Positions 14,680-23,861 of a stretch of 28,431 nucleotides of DNA are shown one piece after another (within the stretch, counting starts at the first letter, position 1; each line of letters opens with the position of its first letter). Source of the stretch: CBCXVS01 sp965178525 (lineage in GTDB: Bacteria; Tectomicrobia; Entotheonellia; Entotheonellales; Entotheonellaceae); contig CBCXVS010000061.1 in assembly GCA_965178525.1 (NCBI GenBank), positions 1-28,431 of the forward strand. Direction: 5' to 3'. The notes under the pieces are model-generated. The model made no database searches and was not told the origin of the DNA. It saw only the letters and a list, made by a program, of their open reading frames with translations. Both the position numbers and the translations under genes were made by a program.

Positions 14680-16089
14680 ATGACGACACCGCAAACGCTG
14701 TTCGACAAAATTTGGCAGAGCCATCGGGTCGAGGTGCAGGACGACGGGATCACGCTTCTCTACATCGATCGGCACCTGCTGCACGAAGTGCTCTCGCCGC
14801 AGGCATTCGAGGGGTTACGACTGGCTGGGCGCCAGGTGCGCCGGCCCGAGGCCACGCTAGCGGTTGCCGACCACAATGTCCCCACCACCGACCGCCGCCT
14901 GGGCATTGCGGATCCGGAATCCCGTTTACAAGTCGAAACCCTCAGTATCAACTGCGAGGAATTCGACGTGCCGATCTTCGACATGCTCGATCCGCGCCAG
15001 GGCATTGTGCACGTCATCGGGCCCGAGCAGGGCTTTACGCTGCCGGGGACGACCGTCGTGTGCTGCGACAGTCATACCGCCACGCATGGGGCGTTCGGCG
15101 CCCTGGCCTTCGGCATTGGCACCTCCGAAGGCGAGCATGTGCTGGCAACGCAGACCCTGCGCACCTCGAAGCCGAAGAATATGCGGGTGTTGATCGACGA
15201 CCCCCTACCGCCGGGCTGCACCGGCAAGGATCTGATTCTGGCGATCATCGGCCAGATCGGCACGGCTGGCGGCACGGGCTACATCATCGAATATGCCGGG
15301 CGCGCCATTCGCGACTTGTCGATGGAAGGGCGCATGACGGTGAGCAACATGACCATCGAAGCCGGGGCGCGGGCGGGCCTGATGGCGCCAGACGAGAAGA
15401 CGTTCGCATACCTCAAGGGCCGGCCAATGGCGCCCCAAGGCGCACAGTGGGAGGCGGCAGTGGCGTACTGGAAGACGCTCGCGTCCGACGTGGGCGCGGT
15501 CTATGACCATGAGGTCCGTATCGATGCAGCCGCCATTGCGCCCCAAGTGACGTGGGGCACGAGCCCCGAGGACGTGGTGCCGATTACAGGCGTCGTTCCC
15601 GACCCACAGGACGCCCCAACGGAAGCGAAGCGCACGGCCATGCATCGCGCACTCGACTACATGGGCTTGGTCCCGGGCACGAAAATGACCGAGATCCCGG
15701 TCGACAACATCTTCATCGGCTCTTGCACCAACAGCCGCATCGAAGACCTGCGGGTAGCAGCCGACATCGTGCGGGGACGACGGGTTGCCGCGCATGTAGA
15801 GGCGATGGTGTCGCCGGGCTCGTCGCTCATCAAACAGCAAGCGGAAGCGGAAGGACTAGACCAGGTCTTCATCGAAGCCGGCTTCGAGTGGCGGGAGTCG
15901 GGCTGTTCGATGTGCTTGGGGATGAACCCGGACCGGGTGGCGCCCGACAAGCGGTGCGCCTCGACCTCGAATCGCAACTTCGAGGGGCGCCAAGGCCGCG
16001 ACGCCCGCACCCATTTGGTTAGCCCGGCGATGGCGGCGGCGGCGGCGGTCACGGGCCGGTTGACGGACGTGCGCGAGCTGGCAGGCTGA
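14680..16089 (+). CDS. leuC: 3-isopropylmalate dehydratase large subunit
   Basis: LeuC carries the [4Fe-4S] cluster and catalytic domains of isopropylmalate isomerase. The cluster ligands are the Cys in FIGSCTNSRIEDLR and the pair in SGCSMCLGMNPD, followed by RCASTSNRNFEGRQG. Near the N-terminus are LYIDRHLLHEV and VADHNVPTTDR, and VCCDSHTATHGAFGALAFGIGTSE lies in the middle. I chose ATG 14680, preceded by AAGGAG at a good distance, over a GTG at 14659. This gives 469 residues, the normal family length. It ends in TGA, which shows that UGA also serves as a normal stop in this genome. Confidence 0.96.
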   Translation: MTTPQTLFDKIWQSHRVEVQDDGITLLYIDRHLLHEVLSPQAFEGLRLAGRQVRRPEATLAVADHNVPTTDRRLGIADPESRLQVETLSINCEEFDVPIFDMLDPRQGIVHVIGPEQGFTLPGTTVVCCDSHTATHGAFGALAFGIGTSEGEHVLATQTLRTSKPKNMRVLIDDPLPPGCTGKDLILAIIGQIGTAGGTGYIIEYAGRAIRDLSMEGRMTVSNMTIEAGARAGLMAPDEKTFAYLKGRPMAPQGAQWEAAVAYWKTLASDVGAVYDHEVRIDAAAIAPQVTWGTSPEDVVPITGVVPDPQDAPTEAKRTAMHRALDYMGLVPGTKMTEIPVDNIFIGSCTNSRIEDLRVAADIVRGRRVAAHVEAMVSPGSSLIKQQAEAEGLDQVFIEAGFEWRESGCSMCLGMNPDRVAPDKRCASTSNRNFEGRQGRDARTHLVSPAMAAAAAVTGRLTDVRELAG

Positions 16090-16156
16090 AAGGCGCTTGC
16101 CGGCGAAGCTTTTGTGCCCTCCCCCTCAATGAGGAAGAGACCGGGTGGGGGGACTT

Positions 16157-16237
16157 GAATTCGGCACGTGGAATGCGGCATTCGGAATGGGCAAGATGAC
16201 TTTGATTCCGCATTCCGCATTCGCCATTCCGCATTCA
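16157..16237. repeat. Inverted ATTCCGC heptad-repeat element after leuC
   Basis: The right arm (16204-16237) is a run of 7-nt units: ATTCCGC, ATTCCGC, ATTCGCC, ATTCCGC, ATTCATG. The left arm (16157-16190) carries the inverted units (GAATGCG, GCATTCG, GAATGGG). The two arms pair imperfectly across a short spacer. The architecture is the same as that of the element at 6994-7130 but with a different heptad. It lies in the convergent gap between leuC and the accAD pseudogene and covers the last bases of the restored accAD frame, so it could act as a transcription end or be a mobile palindrome. Confidence 0.7.
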
Positions 16238-17860
16238 TGATGTCTCCCCCTTCTTCAGCGCGATATACCACGGCGTCATGCGTAATATCCCGGCAATCAT
16301 CGTCCTCATTTCCTGCCGTTTGACCACGGCGTGAATGCCGCCGTGCTGCGAAAAAACTCCGAGGTCATGGCCTCAAGTTCGAGCCCGCGTCCACCGCTGG
16401 TTAATTTCACCACGCGGTCGCCGGCAAACGAGACAGTGGCCTTTTCTTCAGCAATAATGAAATCGCTCAACGTGGCATAACTGGCCAGCACCCCCCCCAC
16501 CGTGGGATGCCCCAAGATCGAGATATACGGCAAACCGGCCCGGCGCATGGCCAGCACGGCAGCGGCGGTTTTGGCCATTTGCGCCAGGGCGATCGTGCCT
16601 TCTTGCATCCGTGCTCCCCCGGTCGTGGTGATGACAATCAACGGGAGTTCGTGATCGCAGGCAAACTGGGAAATGGCGCGAAATTTCTCTCCGACCACGG
16701 CCCCCATGGAGCCCCCCATATAGGCAAAATTGCTCAGGGCCACGGCGACGTGAACATCGCCAAACATCGTGCCGTGACCGATGATGAGCGCCTCTTTTGC
16801 CGAGGTCTGCTTCTCGACTTTCTGGCGCGTGGCGCTATAGTCGTAGAGATGGCTCCAACCCTCGATATGTTCGAGCGTCAGGTGTGCGTAAATTTCCTGA
16901 AACGAGTCGGCATCCAGTAAAAGGTCAATATACGTATCGGGATCGAGCGGATTCGGCCGGTGACAGCCGGGACAGGCATACCAGTTGTCGCGGAAGGTCT
17001 CCACCGTGAAAATATGCCCGCAACCTCGGCGGACGACGTGACCTTCGGCATCTTTGACGGTATTACACGCTTGTGGCATGGTATCGGGATTACCAAAGAC
17101 GTGGCGGCGAATGGACGCGATGGTGGGATCCGTGGTCGTCGCGGAACGGGAAAAGCCCCAGAGCCGTTTCGTTAAGCGGCTGGCGCGCCGGTACCAGGGT
17201 GGCTGTTCGGCAACACGGCCACATTGGGCGATGTTGCCGCGCAGTTCCTTGTGCAAATCTTCCAACGCATGGTCAGCCAATTCGGTCGTGGCATAGTCGA
17301 GTTTTGCTCTCAGATGTTCTAACACGTCGGTCTGGTAGGCGGGATCATCGAGGGGCGGCTCGTGAATGATGTCATCAATAATACCGTACTTCAGCATGTG
17401 TTCGGCCGTCGGCTGCAAGATATCGAGCGCCGCGGCAATCGTCTCGTCGTTGACGTTGCGGAACAAAATAGCCGCACAGCCCTCAGGCGCAATCACCGCA
17501 TAGGTCGATAGCGCCAACATGTAGCGCCGATGCGCCAATTGTAAGGCGATGGCGCCGCCACTACCGCCCTGTCCGATAATCGTTGAAACGGAGCGGGTCT
17601 TCAGACTGATCATTTGGGCCTGACAGCGGGCAATCAACCACGATGTGTCCCTGAAACGTGGCCACGCCAACGATCATCGCCGGATCGTTTTTCAGGACAA
17701 TGGGGCTGCCGCTGGGCGCCCGGACAACCGAATCGAAGTCCAACAGCCCTTCCCACGGCGTAAAATCGTTATACAGGGCGTCAAGAATAAGATGCGAGTT
17801 GATTTTGCTGTAGGATGTGGCACATCGATGGATATCGGCTGCTTTCATTTTGCGCAGCAT
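16235..17860 (-). pseudogene. Fused acetyl-CoA carboxylase carboxyltransferase (AccA-AccD), broken
   Basis: The frame joins an N-terminal alpha-type domain to a C-terminal beta-type domain. Alpha: MIVGVATFQGHIVV, then IARCQAQMISLKTRSVSTIIG, GQGGSGGAIAL and VIAPEGCAAILF. Beta: a partly lost zinc finger (GCGH then CPGC), AYMGGSMGAVVGEKF, TTTGGARMQEG and HPTVGGVLASYA. Two lesions are seen. Near 17634/17635 the segment between GHIVV and IARCQ is missing (roughly 60-65 residues including the DTPGA-type motif) and the frame shifts. At the A6 run 16351-16356 one base appears to be lost; the alternative frame continues SQHGGIHAVVKRQEMRTMIA to TGA at 16235. A good AAGGAG site precedes ATG 17860. The enzyme would carboxylate an acyl-CoA using a biotin carrier. 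It may not be the housekeeping ACC, given the decay. Confidence 0.8.
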
Positions 17861-18259
17861 GGGTACGATCTCCTTGCCACTCCAGTGGATCCAAAGTTGA
17901 TATGTTTGACAGAAGGCTCTGCCCCAGCCGTCATCAGGTATCGGGTTTCAATGCGTGTGGAAATCAGGTAGTTCGTATGATGTCGATGAAAGCCCGGCTC
18001 GCTGGCCCGTGAGGCCAGGCTATGAATCGAGAGTATGCCGTCTGTAGCTATCAGATTGTATCCGACAGATAGACCCGGTTGTCAATACGCTTTCGCAGGG
18101 GGAGAGACTGATACGGCACGTTAAGACCGCCTCATGCGAAATGTGCTATAGTGCACAAATCAGGGATATCGGGGCATTCCCAGACATCCCGGACAAAGGT
18201 GCCAGCCCGACTGTGCATCGCCCAGCAACGACCCTGGACAAAGAAAGTGCTCAAGGCTT
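17861..18259. other. 399-bp intergenic region between accAD and the lipoprotein gene
   Basis: The two flanking genes diverge from this region. I see no convincing gene in it. A TATAGT hexamer at 18147-18152 sits inside a small inverted repeat (TGTGC/GCACA, 18142-18156) and could be the -10 of the lipoprotein gene, but there is no good -35 at 16-18 bp. No tRNA or attachment site was recognised. Confidence 0.35.
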
Positions 18260-18416
18260 ATGAAGAGAAGAACATACTTCGTCATTCCACATGTTATGGT
18301 GTGCCTTGTATGTGGTCTGTACGCTTTGACAGCATGTCTGTCCCGGCCAGAATCTATGCAGGCACAGGCTCTCGCAAAAACGTATTATGAATCATGCTCA
18401 TTTAAGATGACCAATA

Positions 18417-19421
18417 GAGTTGTTCCTCAATAGCATAAGATCAGGTTCCCTAGCCCAGCCCAGATGCCCACCGAATCATCCTCAAAGTGATCTTTGCGGT
18501 TGCGGAAACGCTGCACCAAAATGTTGAAACGCTTCATACCGCCGATGGCATGTTCGATCAAGATGCGAACTTGACTCACGGCATAATTCGCCGCCTGCTG
18601 CTCCGCCGTCAATTCTGGAGTCGGATTCGTCTTGCTCTTCCGGGGTTTCTTGTGTGGAATCTCAAGCATTTCGCCTTTGTAGTCCGACTGAATCCCCTGA
18701 TAACCCAGGTGCACCCAAACTTCTACGTCACTAAACCGGTCTAAGTCCGGTGGGAACTCTTGTTTTAACATGCTGTAATCATGGTTGTGACCACTAAACG
18801 TACGGCCCAGAAAGACGATCCATTTATCCGGCATCGACATCACTGTATTTTTCAGCGTATGGCTTTTTTTTACCACTATAGTGTTCACGTTGGGTCGTCT
18901 CATCTTGTGACCGGCGATAGCTTCTTTCAGTCGCATCAATAATCAGTTGATCCACACCTGACAACGCCTCCCTCAACGACTCTGGGGTCTTCAACTCTCG
19001 ATAAGGCATGAGGTCTAACTGCACTAACGTGTCATACAGGATGGGAGAGAGCTTATGGAGATTTTCATTCGCTTTCGAACGTACCATACCAAATTGTGCA
19101 CCAAGAACATCAAACGTCGGATACGTCTTGTAATAATATAGAACGAACAGGAGTTTGTCTGACAGAGTGGGTAATTTGCCTTTGATACCTGCACCCGGCT
19201 TTCGGCTGCGTTTGCCAGCTTGGACACCCTCCTCATAGCGTTTTTGCTGAGCCTGTTGATAGACGTGGCTGAAGGCGGGCAGCAAGAAGTCAAATTGCGT
19301 CTGAGACACACCGGTTAAGGCTTTCATCTGACGATCATCTCGGATAACCAATGACCTGGCTGGGCTCCCTCCATCGTTTGGGGGAGGATAGCCTACCTCA
19401 TTAACTATTGGGGAACAACCC
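18417..19421 (-). mobile_element. Complete 1005-bp IS5-superfamily insertion sequence (TA target, IS427-like)
   Basis: The ends are GAGTTGTTCCTCAATAG (18417-18433) and, inverted, GGGTTGTTCCCCAATAG (19405-19421), matching at 15 of 17 bases. TA is duplicated at 18415-18416 and 19422-19423. One transposase is encoded on the minus strand across two frames, and its stop codon lies within the left terminal repeat. Removal of the element restores an open lipoprotein gene, which proves the boundaries. A second copy begins the window. The TA duplication and two-frame transposase resemble the IS427 group of IS5; the group assignment is tentative. Confidence 0.93.
18427..19351 (-). pseudogene. IS5-like DDE transposase in two frames, probably inactive copy
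   Basis: The first frame (18824-19351) has the N-terminal helical region (MKALTGVSQTQFDFLLPAFSHV; the ATG at 19327 is likelier than TTG 19351), KLLFVLYYYKTYPTFDVLG, and the first catalytic Asp in DQLIIDATERS. The second frame (18427-18939) carries SHTLKNTVM, LGYQGI, IPHKKPRKSK and the catalytic Glu in ILIEHAIGGMKRF. The frames meet at an A8 run (T8 at 18864-18871 on the plus strand); seven A's would fuse them into YSGKKSHTLKN. Transcriptional slippage on the run could make the full protein. The position before LGYQGI, usually the second catalytic Asp, is His (VWVHLGYQG), so even a fused product is probably inactive. Confidence 0.8.
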
Positions 19422-19885
19422 TAATACAAAAGAGTGGAAATTGATTGCTGCTCCGAAAGGATTTGAAACCACAAAATCGGCTCCCGCAGTTGAACGATTA
19501 TATTTCCAAAATAGGAATGTCTTAATGTTTCTATTATGCATTCCCAAAAACGTGGAATTTGAAATATTCAAACAACATTATACGGATACGATTTCCCATG
19601 ATTATTCTGACTTTAACATGATGCAGAATCAACACTTTACCTTTCGGGATGAGCCTGCCTATTGGCTCTTATATGAAGGTATCTTTAAAAATTCCGGCAG
19701 CAAGAAACACGGTTATACGATCATGGTTGATCGCGGGAATAAAGGACTCATCATATCATTATCCGCAGATGCAGATGACGCGCACCGTTATTCCCCGATA
19801 TTCCAATCAGGCGTGAGGGCTATCAAATTATTGTAAGGACCTCGACATCGCCCGCCGTGCATATGATCGCTAGAGACGCCCATGA

Positions 19886-21355
19886 CTACGACGAGCAGCT
19901 CACTTCGATTCCCTTGCCCCAGTCCGGCGGGAGTGCCGCATACGGCTCATATGCTGCCTGGTCGTCGTAAGGATGCCGCAGCACCGCCAATAAGCGCTCG
20001 ATCTCCGAAAAATCCTGCTGCTCCGTCGCACCCACGATAGCCTGCTGCGCCAGGTAATTCCGCAAGATATATTTCGGGTTGGTGCGATCCATGCGCTTTT
20101 TGCGCTCCGTGTCGCCACTCTGTTCGGCTTGCAGGCGGTCGCGATAGCGACAGGCCCAGGCATCGAAGGCATCCCGATCGAGGCACATATCGCGCAAGCG
20201 CGCGTTGCGGTCGGATGAGATCAGGGAAAAATGACCTAACGCCCGGAAGAAATAGCTGTAGTCGAGATGATTCTTCTGCATGAGTTCCAGCAAGTCCGCA
20301 ATCAACTCCCCATCGCGTGGCTGACAGGTTTGTAAGCCGAGTTTGGCCCGCATGCAAGCGCCATAGTGCATGGCCAACGCCGGTTGATACGTCTCCAGAG
20401 CCGCCACGGCTTCCTCTTTCGTCATCAAAGGCAACAGCGTCTGGGCTAGGCACTGCAGGTTCCAGAACCCCATAGCGGGCTGCTGGTCAAAGGCATAGCG
20501 TCCCCACGTGTCGGAGTGATTGCAGACAAAGCCGGCCTCATACGCATCGAGAAAGCCAAAGGGTCCGTAGTCGAGCGTGATCCCCAGAATCGACATATTG
20601 TCCGTATTCAGCACCCCATGCGCAAAGCCCACCGCCTGCCACATCGCCATGAGACGGGCCGTGCGCGCCACGACTTCCGTCAGAAAACGCGGATATTTCT
20701 CCTTGGCGTCGTGCAGATGGGGAAAGTGGTGGGCAATGACATAGTCGGCTAACTGCTGCAGATAGGTGTGTTGATTCCGATAGTAAAAGATTTCAAAGGA
20801 GCCGAAACGGACATGACTCGGCGCCAGACGTAAAAGGATCGCGCTCGTTTCGGCCGTTTCGCGGTAGACCGCCATCTCGCTTCCCACGATCGTGAGGGCG
20901 CGGCTGCTGGGAATCCCCAGGGCATGCATGGCTTCGCTGCACAGGTATTCACGGATCGTGGACCGCAGGACCGCTCGGCCATCGAATCCCCGGGAATACG
21001 GCGTTGGACCGGCACCCTTAAGATGCAGGTCCCATTTCTCCCCTGCCCGATTCCGCACTTCACCGAGCAGAAGCGCCCGGCCGTCCCCCAGTTGTGGCGT
21101 GTAGTGGCCAAACTGGTGACCGGCATACAACATCGCGAGCGGTTCAGCGCCAGGCAGCAGCCGGTTGCCACTCCAATACGCCACACTCTCAGGGGCCTGA
21201 GCCTCTTCAATATCTACATCAATGAGCGCGGCCGCGGCCGCATTGACACTCACGAGATAAGGATCGGGCACCGGGGTTGGGGCCAGACGTGCATAAAACG
21301 CCTCCGGAAGGCGAGCGTATGTATTGTCAAAGTGCAGTGCAGTTAAAGCGCCCAT
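19886..21355 (-). CDS. selO: SelO/YdiU family protein AMPylase (pseudokinase)
   Basis: SelO has a protein-kinase fold but transfers AMP to Ser, Thr or Tyr of proteins and takes part in redox stress responses. The motifs LAMLYAGHQFGHYTPQLGDGRA, LHLKGAGPTPYSRGFDGRAVLR, SSRALTIVGSEMAVYRE, HGVLNTDNMSILG and DYGPFGFLDAYE are unmistakable. The C-terminus is EVSCSS: this Cys occupies the position of Sec in vertebrate SELENOO (C-terminal U-S-S). The open frame extends to 21466, but ATG 21355 (MGALTALHFDNTYARLP) has GGAGTAGGAG upstream and gives 489 residues, the family norm. It lies downstream of the SagB-type gene on the same strand, separated by 122 bp. Confidence 0.96.
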   Translation of the reverse strand: MGALTALHFDNTYARLPEAFYARLAPTPVPDPYLVSVNAAAAALIDVDIEEAQAPESVAYWSGNRLLPGAEPLAMLYAGHQFGHYTPQLGDGRALLLGEVRNRAGEKWDLHLKGAGPTPYSRGFDGRAVLRSTIREYLCSEAMHALGIPSSRALTIVGSEMAVYRETAETSAILLRLAPSHVRFGSFEIFYYRNQHTYLQQLADYVIAHHFPHLHDAKEKYPRFLTEVVARTARLMAMWQAVGFAHGVLNTDNMSILGITLDYGPFGFLDAYEAGFVCNHSDTWGRYAFDQQPAMGFWNLQCLAQTLLPLMTKEEAVAALETYQPALAMHYGACMRAKLGLQTCQPRDGELIADLLELMQKNHLDYSYFFRALGHFSLISSDRNARLRDMCLDRDAFDAWACRYRDRLQAEQSGDTERKKRMDRTNPKYILRNYLAQQAIVGATEQQDFSEIERLLAVLRHPYDDQAAYEPYAALPPDWGKGIEVSCSS

Positions 21356-21477
21356 GTCGTCATGATCTCCTACTCCAGGCCAATCGCCTGGGCCACCGTT
21401 TCCAAATGAATGCCAGTATGGAGACTCCGGTTCTAGTATGCAAACCGACGAGTGGCGTCGTGTCATTCCCCCATAGC

Positions 21478-23010
21478 TTAGCGCCGTGGCGCGGCATGGC
21501 CCATGGCGAGCAAGAACATGACGCTTTTCCCCGCGGCATGCGGTGAAAAAAAGTCGATGACCTCATCATCGAAAAACGTCAGCCCAGAGGCGCCGAACCG
21601 CTGCGCATAGGCCGCGAGATACATGCGGCCGCCGAGCAATCCGGCTTCCAATTGCGCCACCCGATAGCCACGATTGCCATACTGCTCCAGGACCAGCTCT
21701 AAATCACAGAGAAAGTAGATATTGACGCTGGCATCGGCGGCCAGCTCCTGGCCGAGGGCGAGCATGCCAGCCTCGTGGCGGAAATCGCCTTCAGCCAAGC
21801 GTTCGAGCGCTTCCTCCTGAGGCCGATACACATACGTACCCGGCGGCAGATCCGCCACGGCATGAACGATCAGATACAGATCATTGAGCCGGCAATCCGG
21901 CGCGGAGAGAAAATCTGCCAGAATGTGCTGGGTGGCGTACACCAGGACATTGGACAGGTGGGCAAACGAAAGCTCGCGGTGGGCAAACTGTCGGCTGGAG
22001 CCTCGCCGGCGCACCGCGTTTTCAAGCCCAGCCTGGGGGAGTTCCTCGGGCGCATCCGGACGCAGTGGAAACACGGTCTGAGTTGTCACGGGCAACGGTA
22101 CAGGCGGCGTTGTCATGCGCCAGGAGACGACGTCATCGGGACGCTGCAGTGTCGAAGCCGTATGCAGGATGCCGATGGCGGGATAAGCCGACTCTTCGCG
22201 TGAAAGCGGCACCACCTCGAGCTGAAGCGGTTCTACCGGCCGCACATCCGACAACGGTGCGCCATGACCAAGTCCGACGAGAAACAGCGTGACTTCCCGC
22301 GCCGTATCCAGACCGAGCAGCGCATTGACGTGTATATCAGTAAAACCGGTAATCAGACGAGCGGTGCGCCCAAGCGCGGTAGCAGCCGCGAGGAGATTGG
22401 CCAGGATCGTACCGCTATCCCAAAAGCTATGGCGATAGGCGCGGGCCCGATATTTCCAGGTATTCCGCCAAAAGGTATCCGCGCCAACGATGATCACGGG
22501 CGCCTTCTGTAACACCGGCTCGTTTCCACTGGCTTGAGCCAGCACGCGGCGGTAATCACCCAAGCGTAATTGGCGCAAGGCAAAACCGATCGGATCGAAA
22601 TGATAGAGCCCCGCCGCAAGTCCCGGAAGGTCCGCGACCGCCACATAGAGATCAATGTGATACAACGCTCCAGTGCACGCTGCAGAGCGGAAGCACACTT
22701 CCCCATGTCCGGGATAGATGCGTCGTCTCGTCACGCCGGCAGCATAATAGAGCACGTAGGCCAATTCATCCAGCGTCGGCAGGGCCGTGGAGATCAGCGT
22801 GCCAACGGACTGCGACAGTGCCAGGAGTGCTGGCATGCCGGTCTCAGGGAGTTCCTGCGGCAGCGGCAGTGGCTCAAGCGTACGGTATTCTTTGTATGGA
22901 CGCGGCTGATTGTCCCAATCCAAAAAATGATGGCTGCGGTACACACGATCGTACGTATGTTTCGTCTCTTCGTGGTATATAGACGCAATGTCGATATCCC
23001 GATTGTCCAT
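21478..23010 (-). CDS. Tandem SagB/ThcOx-type nitroreductase-family oxidoreductase
   Basis: The 510-residue protein has two FMN-dependent SagB-like domains in tandem. The N-terminal half has SIYHEETKHTYDRVYRSHHF, LSQSVGT, RRIYPGHGEVCFRSAACTGALYHIDLY and LAAATALGRTARLITGF. The second half has RRRGSSRQFAHRELSFAHLSNVLVYA, LYLIVHAVADLPPGTYVYRP, VNIYFLCDLELVLEQYGNRGYRVAQLEAG and FFDDEVIDFFSPHAAGKSVMFLLAMG. SagB enzymes oxidise azolines to azoles in peptide natural products, and stand-alone tandem members are common but little studied. No YcaO cyclodehydratase or precursor peptide is next to it. I chose ATG 23010 because AAGGAG is just upstream; the frame extends to 23097 without a good site. It is not in an obvious biosynthetic cluster, so its substrate is unknown. 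Confidence 0.88.
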   Translation of the reverse strand: MDNRDIDIASIYHEETKHTYDRVYRSHHFLDWDNQPRPYKEYRTLEPLPLPQELPETGMPALLALSQSVGTLISTALPTLDELAYVLYYAAGVTRRRIYPGHGEVCFRSAACTGALYHIDLYVAVADLPGLAAGLYHFDPIGFALRQLRLGDYRRVLAQASGNEPVLQKAPVIIVGADTFWRNTWKYRARAYRHSFWDSGTILANLLAAATALGRTARLITGFTDIHVNALLGLDTAREVTLFLVGLGHGAPLSDVRPVEPLQLEVVPLSREESAYPAIGILHTASTLQRPDDVVSWRMTTPPVPLPVTTQTVFPLRPDAPEELPQAGLENAVRRRGSSRQFAHRELSFAHLSNVLVYATQHILADFLSAPDCRLNDLYLIVHAVADLPPGTYVYRPQEEALERLAEGDFRHEAGMLALGQELAADASVNIYFLCDLELVLEQYGNRGYRVAQLEAGLLGGRMYLAAYAQRFGASGLTFFDDEVIDFFSPHAAGKSVMFLLAMGHAAPRR

Positions 23011-23186
23011 TCCCCAACTCCTTCTGCAACGGCTGTGACGATGGCCCGTAATGTTATTATGCCACGTGCGCTCGCCTTTCTCAGCGCTTCGGTGCACCCA
23101 TCATGGCATTCCACCTCCATGTATGGTAGGAGTATAGGCGCTGCTTGACACACGTCCGTATCCGATAAAAAAAGGAGCGCCATGCC

Positions 23187-23822
23187 ATGCCGCTATTGAC
23201 ACCGCTCACACGCGATCACATGTCTGCAGACTTACATGATCTATGGGACCGATGCGAAGCTGAGGCGCCGGAATTTCGGCATCTCTGGAGCACCATGGCC
23301 CATTCACCGGCGATTTTCCGCTCGGTCTGGGGCGGGTTGTTCGAACTCAAGGATACGAGCCCCGTGGCGGCTCGGCATTTTGAACTCGCGGTGGTCACGG
23401 TCTCGACTTTGACGGCTTGCAATTACTGCGTCTCCCACCACACGCCGCTGGCCGTGCAGGCGGGCTATAGCGGTGAACAATTGGACGTCTTGCTCGGGCT
23501 GCGCCTCGAAGCCCTGCCTGACGAATACGACTTTCCAGTGCGCGCCTCATTTGACGCCACGGAAAGCCTAGTGATTGATTTGGCCTATTTTCTCGTCTGG
23601 GCGGGGACATATGCGCCGCAGCATGACGTCCATCCGCGCCATGTTCAGAGGCTCAAACAGCGGCTTTTCGCCCGTATGCGGTCGTATTGCAGTCCGCAAC
23701 AGATCGAGGAACTCCTCTGGCGCATCACCCAATGCGTCGCCTTCAACTGGCATAATGATTTTCTCGAACTCGGCATCGAAACCGGTGTCACGCCACGGCT
23801 TGCCACGGCAAGCCGTGTGTGA
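23187..23822 (+). CDS. Carboxymuconolactone decarboxylase/AhpD-like protein
   Basis: The 211-residue all-helical protein has the AhpD-type redox motif ACNYCVSHHTPLA near residue 80 (C-x-x-C-x-x-H), which fits alkylhydroperoxidase-type thiol chemistry and not true decarboxylation. The upstream helix LAVVTVSTLTACNYC and the segment FNWHNDFLELGI are also typical. AGGAG lies 9 nt before ATG 23187; an ATG at 23182 is out of frame with a quick stop. The alpha/beta hydrolase gene follows after 39 bp on the same strand, so the two are probably co-transcribed. Cys, not Sec, is at both motif positions, although selenocysteine-containing AhpD-like proteins exist elsewhere. Confidence 0.87.
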   Translation: MPLLTPLTRDHMSADLHDLWDRCEAEAPEFRHLWSTMAHSPAIFRSVWGGLFELKDTSPVAARHFELAVVTVSTLTACNYCVSHHTPLAVQAGYSGEQLDVLLGLRLEALPDEYDFPVRASFDATESLVIDLAYFLVWAGTYAPQHDVHPRHVQRLKQRLFARMRSYCSPQQIEELLWRITQCVAFNWHNDFLELGIETGVTPRLATASRV

Positions 23823-23861
23823 GGCGAGCCGGTCAACAGAACGTGAGCAGGAGGGGCATCG

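Larger units (their letters stand above)
18260..19836 (+). pseudogene. Lipoprotein of unknown function, split by an IS
   Basis: The 5' part (18260-18416) encodes a signal peptide ending in the lipobox LTAC (residues about 23-26: MKRRTYFVIPHVMV, then GLYALTAC). The 3' part (19424-19836) encodes NTKEWKLIAAPKGFETTKSA and on to VRAIKLL, TAA. Deleting the IS and one TA copy joins the parts in frame (MTN-NTKEWKL), giving about 189 residues. The mature part holds several aromatic-rich strands (FTFRDEPAYWLLYEGIF; HGYTIMVDRGNKGLIISL), which suggests a small beta-rich domain. I do not recognise the family. Base composition is visibly more AT-rich than the neighbours, as is that of the IS, hinting at transferred DNA. 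An upstream AAGG at about 18254 is a weak ribosome-binding site. The gene is inactive as it stands. Confidence 0.85.

Noticed and set aside
18151..18390. 79-codon plus-strand frame overlapping the lipoprotein signal peptide
   Set aside because: The frame starting at ATG 18260 encodes a clear lipobox signal peptide that joins in frame with the post-IS part, so the other frame is a shadow.
23100..23186. Promoter TTGACA just upstream of the AhpD-like gene
   Set aside because: The hexamer lies so close to the ribosome-binding site that a proper -10 and leader do not fit. The opposite-strand TATACT for the SagB gene lacks a good -35.
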